A DNA stretch of 64,000 bases from Bacillota bacterium (GTDB taxonomy: Bacteria > Bacillota > Clostridia > Christensenellales > SZUA-584), in NCBI GenBank assembly GCA_023406895.1, contig JAEXTV010000031.1, forward strand, positions 62,001 through 126,000. The letters run 5' to 3'. Below the pieces are notes generated by a model. That model did not search any database, had not been told where the DNA came from, and worked only from the letters and a program-made list of their open reading frames with translations. Positions 17,399-24,599 of the stretch are shown one piece after another (the stretch's first letter is position 1; each line of letters opens with the position of its first letter). The position numbers and the translations under genes are program-made.

Positions 17399-17878
17399 TT
17401 AGCGATTGATCATATAGTTTTTTATAGTGGTTCCCAGTTTTAAATACCCTGATACATCAATCCGCAGATATTCATTGGCGGCAAAAAAATCAGGATAATG
17501 ATTAAGCTGAACAGGAAACGGAAGCGCTTTGGCCATCCCCAGCAATCCTGTAAACATTCCGGTGACAAAAGGATTACCCAGCCCGTAATAGGTGCTGATC
17601 TGCATGTTCTCAAAGTCGGCATATCTGAGTAGGCTTGTTTTATGCCGGTTTTTTTTGATATGAAGCGGTTTTCTGTAAACCTGAATTTTCAGTATATTGA
17701 CAAGCAGGATCGGTCGGCTTTCCTCAATGTTAAGTCGGATATACAGAATAGGATAAAGACAAAAAACGTCGGCCGAAAAGTTGCTCTCGCTTAAATTGAT
17801 CAGAATATTGATTTTAAGTCTTTGCAATAGATAGATAATGAGAGCGAGAATAACAAGAATAACGATAACAGCAACCAT
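17399..17878 (-). CDS. DUF2953 membrane protein (YtfI-like)
   Basis: A 159-residue protein with one N-terminal membrane helix (MVAVIVILVILALIIYLL) and an extracytoplasmic or cytoplasmic beta-rich DUF2953 region. The late FVTGMFTGLLGMAKALP segment is typical of the family. It precedes the ytfJ gene in the same direction, the standard context, and is presumed sporulation-related. The start is set at 17878, with AAAAGG 9 bases upstream. ATG at 17887 would have that site directly abutting it. An upstream frame extension to 18019 has no ribosome site. Confidence 0.75.
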   Translation of the reverse strand: MVAVIVILVILALIIYLLQRLKINILINLSESNFSADVFCLYPILYIRLNIEESRPILLVNILKIQVYRKPLHIKKNRHKTSLLRYADFENMQISTYYGLGNPFVTGMFTGLLGMAKALPFPVQLNHYPDFFAANEYLRIDVSGYLKLGTTIKNYMINR

Positions 17879-18166
17879 ATCAACCATCCTTTTTTGTTTA
17901 GTATGTGAAAAAAAACCGCTTATATGAATTGGTAAAATAATAAAAAACAAGCCATAATATCTTTTGAAATTAATTCGGGAAACTTTCTTGGCGGCTGTAA
18001 ATATCCTGTAGTGTTGCATAAATCAAGGAAGAGTATGGAAGTTCCATGATATTGCATAAAGGAACCCCGAAAAGAAAAACTTTTGAGGTTTGAGCCTGCA
18101 AAGCACGAAATCTGTCAGCTGGCATTCCTAAACGATTTTTGGTTTAAAAATAGGAGTATTTGTTAT

Positions 18167-19294
18167 ATGAAGGCTGTTTGTTATGAAGGCATGAAAAACG
18201 TAAAAGTCAAAGAGGTTGATGATCCCCGGATCCAAGCTGATGATGATGTTATCATAAAAGTCACATCAACAGCCATTTGCGGATCGGACCTTCATTTGAT
18301 TCATGGCATGATTCCCAACATGCCTAAGGGTTTTATTCTCGGCCATGAGACAATGGGCGTTGTTGTGGAGGCGGGCGGCGGTGTGCACAAGGTGAAGAAA
18401 GGAGACTGTGTGGTCATACCGTTTCCGGTCGCTTGCGGTCACTGCTGGTATTGCGAGCATGGGCTCTGGTCTCAGTGTGACAACTCAAATCCTAACGGCG
18501 AAGCTGGAGGGATATTTGGTTACAGCGATACGTTTGGCGGTTATGACGGGGGCCAGGCTGAATTGCTGCGTGTGCCGTATGCGAATGTGGGACCGACCGT
18601 GGTTCCGGAAGAATTGACGGATGAGCAGGTACTCTTTCTTACAGATATACTTCCCACGTCCTATTGGGGTGTTGAAAACGGCGGCGTCAAATCAGGAGAT
18701 ACCGTCGTCATTTTAGGATGCGGCCCTGTCGGGCTGCTGACAGCCAAATGGGCCGCTTTCAAAGGAGCCGAAAGAATTATTGCCGTCGATTGTGTGGGTT
18801 ATCGCTTAAATCACGCCAAAACATACGGCATCGAAACGGTCAATTTTGAAGATCATGAAAACACGGGAGAATATCTCAAGGATATCACACACGGCGGTGC
18901 GGATGTTGTGATTGACTGTGTCGGTATGGACGGGAAAATGACGGCCTTTGAGACTGTAGAAACGCTTTTGAAACTTCAGGGCGGTTCCAAATCGGCCATC
19001 GAAATTGCCTCACAGGCAGTAAGAAAAGGCGGTACGGTTCAATTCATCGGCGTTTACGGAGCGAGGTACAACATGTTTCCTTTCGGTGATTTCTTTGCGC
19101 GCAATATCACGATGAAAATGGGGCAATGCCCCGCACAGCAATACGTGCCGCACATAATGGATTTGATAAAAAGAGGCAAATTTGATGCGACAGATATCAT
19201 TACCCATCGCCTCGATTTAGCAAATGGCAGTTACGCATATCAGATTTTTGATAATAAGGAAGACAACTGCATTAAAGTTATACTGAAGCCATGA
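18167..19294 (+). CDS. Zinc-dependent alcohol dehydrogenase (formaldehyde dehydrogenase-like)
   Basis: A 375-residue medium-chain dehydrogenase. The catalytic zinc site is formed by C in AICGSDLH and H/E in GHETMGVV. The structural zinc lobe is reduced (CGHCWYCEHGLWSQC retains four cysteines). The NAD site is VVILGCGPVGLLTAKWA. The extended lobe YDGGQAELLRVPYANVGPTVVPE and the late GGTVQFIGVYG match the glutathione-independent formaldehyde dehydrogenase branch. Substrate is not certain. TAGGAG before ATG 18167 supports this start. It is convergent with the DUF3788 gene. Confidence 0.88.
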   Translation: MKAVCYEGMKNVKVKEVDDPRIQADDDVIIKVTSTAICGSDLHLIHGMIPNMPKGFILGHETMGVVVEAGGGVHKVKKGDCVVIPFPVACGHCWYCEHGLWSQCDNSNPNGEAGGIFGYSDTFGGYDGGQAELLRVPYANVGPTVVPEELTDEQVLFLTDILPTSYWGVENGGVKSGDTVVILGCGPVGLLTAKWAAFKGAERIIAVDCVGYRLNHAKTYGIETVNFEDHENTGEYLKDITHGGADVVIDCVGMDGKMTAFETVETLLKLQGGSKSAIEIASQAVRKGGTVQFIGVYGARYNMFPFGDFFARNITMKMGQCPAQQYVPHIMDLIKRGKFDATDIITHRLDLANGSYAYQIFDNKEDNCIKVILKP

Positions 19295-19311
19295 TCAAAA
19301 AACACACTGAA

Positions 19312-19737
19312 TCATTTGGATAGCTTAAGTTTGAGCAGCTTTTTGACATCGTCAAGTATAGTATCATCCGTGACGCTAATCATCAGCCATTTGGTGTTGT
19401 TAAAAAGCTGTGTCCGGTCATAAAGCGTGTTCAACGTGTCAGAAAAAAGTGTGCGTGTCAGCAAGAACTTTTCCATATCGGCTGCTCCGGTGACAACAAG
19501 AGCGGTAAAACTCTCAGGTTCGGGATAAAGCGTACAGAGAGCTTTGCCGCTTTTTTTGTACTTCACATTCCATCCCGGCTTGGCACTGCAGCTGCTGTAC
19601 ACAATTTGCGGCTTAACACCAAAAATCTGTTCGATGTGTGACGTGAGTGCCAGCCAGCGCGCGTGCGCATCTCCGGCTATAGAAGCAGCCATGGCCTGCA
19701 TATCGGGGGCTGCGGTGGGGTCTTGAATGATATTCAT
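19312..19737 (-). CDS. DUF3788 domain protein
   Basis: A small cytosolic protein of 141 residues with the family core CSAKPGWNVKYKKSGKALC, followed by TLYPEPESFTALVVTG. DUF3788 proteins have no known function. The ATG follows GGAGGTTAA. It stands alone between an alcohol dehydrogenase and a membrane protein. Confidence 0.8.
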   Translation of the reverse strand: MNIIQDPTAAPDMQAMAASIAGDAHARWLALTSHIEQIFGVKPQIVYSSCSAKPGWNVKYKKSGKALCTLYPEPESFTALVVTGAADMEKFLLTRTLFSDTLNTLYDRTQLFNNTKWLMISVTDDTILDDVKKLLKLKLSK

Positions 19738-19853
19738 TAATTTAACCTCCGGGATATATTACCACAATTATACCATTACCTTAATCCGCTGTCATTGAAT
19801 AACCTCATATGTTGTGTTAAAGTCAAAAGAAAACCATCAATGGGGAGGCTGGT

Positions 19854-20348
19854 ATGCCGCTTGAGAAATGGCTGTATGAAGCAACGATCTACTCGTTTGT
19901 CCTGATATTGATTAGGCTCGTTTCGCAGCTTTTGCATGCAAGGCTCTGGCTCAATGAATATCCCGAACCGATCCGCTCTGCCGCTGTTCCGATGAGTCGT
20001 CGTGAAAAGTTTGCGAAACGACTGCTCGATATTCCAATGCTGATCATCAAAATGGGATACCCTGTCTTTTCGAGCTTTGTGAACAGAGCGGCAATGGGGC
20101 AAGGCTATACGCTTTGGTTTGGGTTTGCGCATTTACTGGTTCTGTTCAGTGTGTTTGTTCTCATCGATCTGCTTGTGCTGGACGGATTAATTTTCTGCCT
20201 GATCACACCGCGATTTATTGTGATTGACGGTACACGAGAGATCAAAAGTGCGTACAAGGATTTCCGTTTTCATGCTAAAAAAGCACTCGGTGATTTTGGC
20301 TTATCGGTGGTGTTCAGCGCCCTTGTGACGGGTGTTCTATTCGTTTAA
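19854..20348 (+). CDS. Membrane protein of unknown function
   Basis: A 164-residue protein with two to three hydrophobic segments (about residues 10-28, 92-125 and 148-164). A conserved-looking charged centre (PMSRREKFAKRLLDIPMLIIKMGYP) sits between them. GGGGAGG before ATG 19854 is a strong ribosome site. No family was recognised. No operon partner is apparent: a promoter for the next gene lies between. Confidence 0.65.
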   Translation: MPLEKWLYEATIYSFVLILIRLVSQLLHARLWLNEYPEPIRSAAVPMSRREKFAKRLLDIPMLIIKMGYPVFSSFVNRAAMGQGYTLWFGFAHLLVLFSVFVLIDLLVLDGLIFCLITPRFIVIDGTREIKSAYKDFRFHAKKALGDFGLSVVFSALVTGVLFV

Positions 20349-20396
20349 TCAGGCACATATAGAGACCTCTGAATGATTGTTCACATTTACACATAA

Positions 20397-20425
20397 TTGA
20401 CATTGATGTGATTCTCACATATAAT
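20397..20425 (+). promoter_or_regulatory. Consensus promoter of the WecA/TagO-like gene
   Basis: TTGACA (20397-20402) and TATAAT (20420-20425) with a 17-base spacer. The spacer contains the inverted pair TGTGA/TCACA (20407-20419). Confidence 0.8.
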
Positions 20426-20453
20426 GAGGGCTGATTAAGGCAGGAAGGCGCCC

Positions 20454-21533
20454 GTGTCGGGTTATCGCACGGTTCGTAAAAGTATGCTGAATTTTTTAAT
20501 TATAACAGCAGTGGCTCTGGTTCTTTCGCTGGGAATGACGCCACTCATGATTGTGGCATCACGCAAATGGAACATCCTGGACATCCCGGATGAACGCAAG
20601 GCTCATACAAAACCCATACCGCTGATGGGCGGTGTGGCGATATATTTGGCGACCATCGTATCCACTGTGCTATACGTTTTTTTATTTGATGATAAATCAC
20701 TTCAGCTCAACATTATCATCGCTTTTTTGATAGGTATTTCGGGTGTGACAATGATGGGACTGATCGATGATATTCTGTCACTTCCGGCCCGGCGGCGTCT
20801 TATTATTCTGTTTATTCTCGCGTTGATCGTGCTTGTCGGGTGTCTCCAGTTCTACTTCCCGAAGGATTTGCTCGCAAACCCATTGCTGGCCGCAGTGGTA
20901 TCTGTTTTTGTGGTGTTGTGGATCGTGGCGATAACCAACGCAATTAATTTTTCTGACGGCCTTGATGGCCTGGCCAGCTGTATATCGCTGGTTTCGGCGC
21001 TTTCATTTGCGGCGATATTTTTTCTGCAGGGTCGGTATCAGCTCGCTTTACCGACGACACTTGCGCTGTGCGGCGCGATTATCGGATTTCTTACGTACAA
21101 TTTTCATCCCGCCGAAATTTTCATGGGCGACGCAGGCAGTATGTTTATCGGTTTCATGCTGGGGATTCTGTCGATCATGAGTATTTCATCGGAGCCCAGC
21201 GTGGTTTCTCTGGTGGTCCCGATTTATTTGATACTTCTGCCGATTGTGGATATGTGTATGTCGGTGCTCAGACGGCTGCTGCTGCGTCTCCCGGTGATGA
21301 AGCCGGACAAAATGCACTTCCACCATATTCTGATTGAGAAATACAAAAGCCATCGTTTGGCTGTGTTTATACTTGTCGGTATACAGATTGTGTGTGCCGC
21401 CATCGGCATTGCGATCTACATGCTCAAGCTTTATATCGAGGGCTGGGTTCTGCTCGGTATTGTTGCTGTCGTTGCCATCGTTTATACGGTGCTCAAGGTG
21501 CGCCGAATTAAAAACGAAAGCCGGGTTGAATAA
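20454..21533 (+). CDS. MraY/WecA-family undecaprenyl-phosphate sugar-1-phosphate transferase
   Basis: A 359-residue polytopic protein with about 10-11 membrane helices. It transfers a HexNAc-1-phosphate from UDP onto undecaprenyl phosphate, the first step of teichoic acid or other surface polymer synthesis. Family motifs: ERKAHTKPIPLMGG, the DDILSLP loop, NAINFSDGLDGLAS, FMGDAGSMFIGF and the histidine loop MHFHHILIEKYKSHR, typical of WecA/TagO rather than MraY. GTG 20454 has GGAAGG upstream. ATG at 20484 is a weaker alternative. A single gene with its own promoter and terminator. Confidence 0.9.
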   Translation: MSGYRTVRKSMLNFLIITAVALVLSLGMTPLMIVASRKWNILDIPDERKAHTKPIPLMGGVAIYLATIVSTVLYVFLFDDKSLQLNIIIAFLIGISGVTMMGLIDDILSLPARRRLIILFILALIVLVGCLQFYFPKDLLANPLLAAVVSVFVVLWIVAITNAINFSDGLDGLASCISLVSALSFAAIFFLQGRYQLALPTTLALCGAIIGFLTYNFHPAEIFMGDAGSMFIGFMLGILSIMSISSEPSVVSLVVPIYLILLPIVDMCMSVLRRLLLRLPVMKPDKMHFHHILIEKYKSHRLAVFILVGIQIVCAAIGIAIYMLKLYIEGWVLLGIVAVVAIVYTVLKVRRIKNESRVE

Positions 21534-21548
21534 AACGATACGAATCAG

Positions 21549-21568
21549 CCGCAGTGATGCGGTTTTTT
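21549..21568 (+). terminator. Terminator after the WecA/TagO-like gene
   Basis: CCGCA (21549-21553) and TGCGG (21558-21562) with a GTGA loop, then six Ts. Confidence 0.8.
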
Positions 21569-21924
21569 CATTTGGCTCCATTTCAATGGTTGGGGTAGAG
21601 CATACAAAAGTCATCATTGCAGGATTTCTGAATCATCATCAAATGATTGGAACACTGTTTGCATGAAAAGGTCGTTATCATTCGTCTTCGAAAACTCTTG
21701 ATATTATGATCTCCACAGGTCACTCTCTTTTTTAGCTTGATAGCGTTGTTAACGTTTTCAATAATCAATTGGAATAAAGGAATATCGATTCAAAGACGCC
21801 GGGCGCAGCACGAATCGGCGAATATGGCATGCTATCAAGTCATTCGGCAGCTGCTCATTTTTCAATAGTGCAATGTGCTTTTATCCACGACCGCCTCATA
21901 TACCTTGGCGATGCCGCTTAAAAT
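21569..21924. other. Intergenic stretch without a supported gene
   Basis: About 355 bases. The longest candidate is a 61-codon minus-strand frame (21583-21768) with scattered cysteines but no ribosome site. Further upstream a minus-strand frame ends in SGIAKVYEAVVDKSTLHY, which could be a decayed gene end. Neither is called. Confidence 0.4.
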
Positions 21925-21947
21925 AAAAAGCCCCGCACACGCGGGGC
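21925..21947 (-). terminator. Terminator of the Na/Pi cotransporter gene
   Basis: On the minus strand GCCCCGC (21941-21947) pairs with GCGGGGC (21930-21936) around GTGT, then a T-run. Confidence 0.85.
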
Positions 21948-21962
21948 AAATACGGACAAGGT

Positions 21963-23582
21963 TCAGTCTCTTCCTTCAATTGAAAATGCAATATTTGTGG
22001 CATGATCGGCTACACGCTCAAGAGTTGCCACCATATTGGTAAACACGACGCCCACCTGAGGATCGCAGGACTTGTCCTGCAGTCTGTCGATATGGCGGTT
22101 CATATACTCTTTTTTCATTTCGTCAACTTGCTGCTCCATGCTGTCCACTTCTTTAATCTTGGTAAGATCGCGCCGACGGAACACTTCCAGACTCATTTGG
22201 AGCGTTTCCATCGTTTTTTCAGCCATGATATGCAGCTCTTCCTGTGCATCGGGTGACATATGAGACCTGCGCTCAATCAATGAAAGCGAGAATCCGGCGA
22301 TATTCTCCGCAAGATCGCCGATGCGTTCCATGTCAATAACCACGTGATGCAGGCTGCCCATTATTTTCAGGTCGTGCTCAGAGAGATCCATGCCGCGGAA
22401 TTCGATCAGGTAATGGGTGATATTGTGGGTGATATAATCAATCGTTTTCTCAACATTAAACACACGGTCTGCTTTTTGCTCATCCCGGTTGAAGAAAGCA
22501 TCGAGTGAACGCCTCAAATTATCCGCGGAGATATCTCCCAAACGGCTCAATTCTTTAAGCGTCTGGTTCAGCGCAATAGAGGGCGTCTGGGCGATACGCT
22601 CGTCCAAGAAAATTAGTTTTTTCTCAACACGGTCGGGTTCGTGATTCTCCGGAATGATGCGTGTGATGAGCTTAACCATCAGCTTGGCAAACGGAAAGAG
22701 CATAACCGTCACCGTGATGTTGAACAGCGTATGGAAGTTTGCGATTTGACGCGAGACATCGGCAGGTGACCACGACGCGACCCATGAAACAATAGACGGG
22801 AACAGGGAGAGCACAATGAGATAGATGACGGTGCCGAAGATATTAAACATCAGGTGAATACCCGCGGTTCTTTTGGAGTTCGGGCTCGTGCCGATGGCTG
22901 CGAGTATCGCCGTGATGCATGTGCCGATGTTCTGGCCGAGTATCACATAGACTGCCGAATCAAGACCGATTAGCCCAAGCCCCGCCATCGCCTGCAAAAT
23001 ACCGACCGATGCGGATGAGCTTTGGATAATGGCGGTGAATATGGCACCGAACAGCACGCCCACCACGGGGCTTTTAAAGCTCACAAGCAGATTGCGGAAG
23101 GCTTCGACTTCCTGCAGAGGCTTCATTGCCTCCGACATCAGTGTCAGACCGACAAATAATATCCCGAAGCCCAGTATGATTTCGCCGATTCGGGAGATAA
23201 GACGCTTTTTAACAAAAACAGTGAAAACCATGCCCAAAAATAAAATCAGCGGCGCGATATCCGACAGTTTAAAAGCAATGAGCTGTGCTGTGATGGTGGT
23301 GCCGATGTTGGCGCCCATAATCACGCCTGTGGCTTGAAGCAATGTCATGAGCCCGGCGTTCACAAAGCCGACTACCATCACGGTGGTGGCCGAGGAGCTT
23401 TGAATTACCGCAGTGACACCTGCGCCGACACCGACTGCCGCGAGCCTTTTGTTTGTCAGCACCTCGAGCACCCGGCGCATCCGGTCTCCCGCCGCGTTTT
23501 CGAGCCCGTCCGACATCATTTTCATACCGTATAAGAACATGCCGAGGCCGCCCAACAGTAAAAATACCGCTGTAAAAGTCAT
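21963..23582 (-). CDS. Na/Pi cotransporter family protein with PhoU-like domain
   Basis: A 539-residue protein. The N-terminal two-thirds has 8-9 membrane helices with the two inverted QSSSA repeats of sodium-phosphate symporters (AVIQSSSATTVMVVGFV and AIIQSSSASVGILQAMAG). The last 200 residues are a cytoplasmic helical PhoU-like domain (LHHVVIDMERIGDLAENI and later LERVADHATNIAF). It is likely a sodium-driven phosphate importer under PhoU-type control. GGAGGA before ATG 23582. A monocistronic gene. Confidence 0.9.
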   Translation of the reverse strand: MTFTAVFLLLGGLGMFLYGMKMMSDGLENAAGDRMRRVLEVLTNKRLAAVGVGAGVTAVIQSSSATTVMVVGFVNAGLMTLLQATGVIMGANIGTTITAQLIAFKLSDIAPLILFLGMVFTVFVKKRLISRIGEIILGFGILFVGLTLMSEAMKPLQEVEAFRNLLVSFKSPVVGVLFGAIFTAIIQSSSASVGILQAMAGLGLIGLDSAVYVILGQNIGTCITAILAAIGTSPNSKRTAGIHLMFNIFGTVIYLIVLSLFPSIVSWVASWSPADVSRQIANFHTLFNITVTVMLFPFAKLMVKLITRIIPENHEPDRVEKKLIFLDERIAQTPSIALNQTLKELSRLGDISADNLRRSLDAFFNRDEQKADRVFNVEKTIDYITHNITHYLIEFRGMDLSEHDLKIMGSLHHVVIDMERIGDLAENIAGFSLSLIERRSHMSPDAQEELHIMAEKTMETLQMSLEVFRRRDLTKIKEVDSMEQQVDEMKKEYMNRHIDRLQDKSCDPQVGVVFTNMVATLERVADHATNIAFSIEGRD

Positions 23583-23895
23583 GTTGTATCCTCCGATAGT
23601 ATTTCATGCGTGGCAATATGCACACCTCGCATTTTAAATTATACCGAATAGATTGGAGTTTGTCATTTGCAGAATCGGGAAAGGTGATTCCTTTCCGTGT
23701 ATAGAATATGTTAATTTATGTTTTAATAGAGTTGAATGTTAAATATAACCTTGCGATTAAAACAATCAATGACAAATATTAAAAATAGGTGTAAAATAAT
23801 GATGCTAATGTGTCATCAACACTGCAATGCTGGCAAAGACGGCGGTTACTAGTCGGTTTTCGTTTTTTACTCAACCGAAGCGAAAAGGGGGCAGC

Positions 23896-24045
23896 ATGGA
23901 AAAAGATATTAAACATATTTGGGTGGCTCATGATGAACCAAGCGATACGAAGACAAAAGCTTTTGTGGTTTCCATAATTATTATCCTTGGCATCGCTGCT
24001 TTTCTGATCTGTATTTACAGTATTATTCCGGCGCTTCTGGCTTAA
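23896..24045 (+). CDS. Small single-pass membrane protein
   Basis: A 49-residue protein of unknown family. The first 22 residues are polar (MEKDIKHIWVAHDEPSDTKT), followed by one long hydrophobic helix to near the end (VVSIIIILGIAAFLICIYSII). AAGGGGGC sits just before ATG 23896, which supports translation. An in-frame ATG at 23827 would add 23 residues but lacks a ribosome site. It lies between the Na/Pi gene and the first BlaI module. No function is assigned. Confidence 0.55.
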   Translation: MEKDIKHIWVAHDEPSDTKTKAFVVSIIIILGIAAFLICIYSIIPALLA

Positions 24046-24136
24046 AACAAGCATCGGAGGCACATTCATTTCATATCATTTCATTGCATAATTATCTGAT
24101 ACCGGAAAAAAATAGAATAAGAAGTGTCTGGTTGTA

Positions 24137-24198
24137 TTGATATTTGTTGTTCGTATCTTGTAATATCAAGATGATATCTTGTCTTTACAAGATACGAA
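24137..24198 (+). promoter_or_regulatory. Promoter and long operator of the first BlaI/M56 module
   Basis: TTGATA (24137-24142) and TAATAT (24161-24166) with an 18-base spacer. A perfect 14-base inverted repeat starting TTCGTATCTTG (24150-24163) has its partner at 24185-24198. Inside lies another palindrome, CAAGAT-GAT-ATCTTG (about 24167-24181). These overlapping ATCTTGT half-sites cover the -10 and the start of transcription, as expected for BlaI-type repression. Confidence 0.75.
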
Positions 24199-24209
24199 AG
24201 GTTGACAAC

Positions 24210-24599
24210 ATGGAAAAGAAGCTGCTTGACTGCGAATGGATGATACTTCGGGTGCTGTGGAAAAAGCCCGGAGTGAGCATGGGAGAAATCATCTCTGGCG
24301 TACAAAAAGAAAATCCTGAAGTGAAATGGAAGTATAAAACGTATCATTCATATTTGCGTATGATGGCGGACAAGGGCCTTATCGGCTGCGATGTGCTTAA
24401 CGCCAAGGAAAAAAGCTATTACGCGCTGCTGACTCAGGAGGACGCACTGCGTATGGAAAGCGAAACGGTCGTGCAGCGCATCAGCACGCATTCTTTGCCG
24501 CGTATGATGGCCATGATGGCTGAGAACTCTGGGCTGACCGATGAGGAGAGGGAACAACTTGCGGCGCTGTTTGAGCGTCTGAAAAAGGACGGTGAGTGA
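24210..24599 (+). CDS. BlaI/MecI-type transcriptional repressor (module 1)
   Basis: A 129-residue winged-helix repressor. The family start KLLDCEWMILRVLWKKPGVSM is followed by the recognition region KWKYKTYHSYLRMMADKGLI. The dimerisation tail is late (LTDEEREQLAALFERLKK). BlaI-type repressors are inactivated by proteolysis triggered by the partner sensor protease. The partner gene begins before this one ends, so they are one operon. GAAAGG before ATG 24210 sets the start. An upstream extension to 24144 would run through the operator. Confidence 0.92.
   Translation: MEKKLLDCEWMILRVLWKKPGVSMGEIISGVQKENPEVKWKYKTYHSYLRMMADKGLIGCDVLNAKEKSYYALLTQEDALRMESETVVQRISTHSLPRMMAMMAENSGLTDEEREQLAALFERLKKDGE

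Noticed and set aside
21583..21768. A 61-codon minus-strand frame with cysteines
   Set aside because: No ribosome site, no recognised family; cysteines do not form a clear metal-binding pattern.
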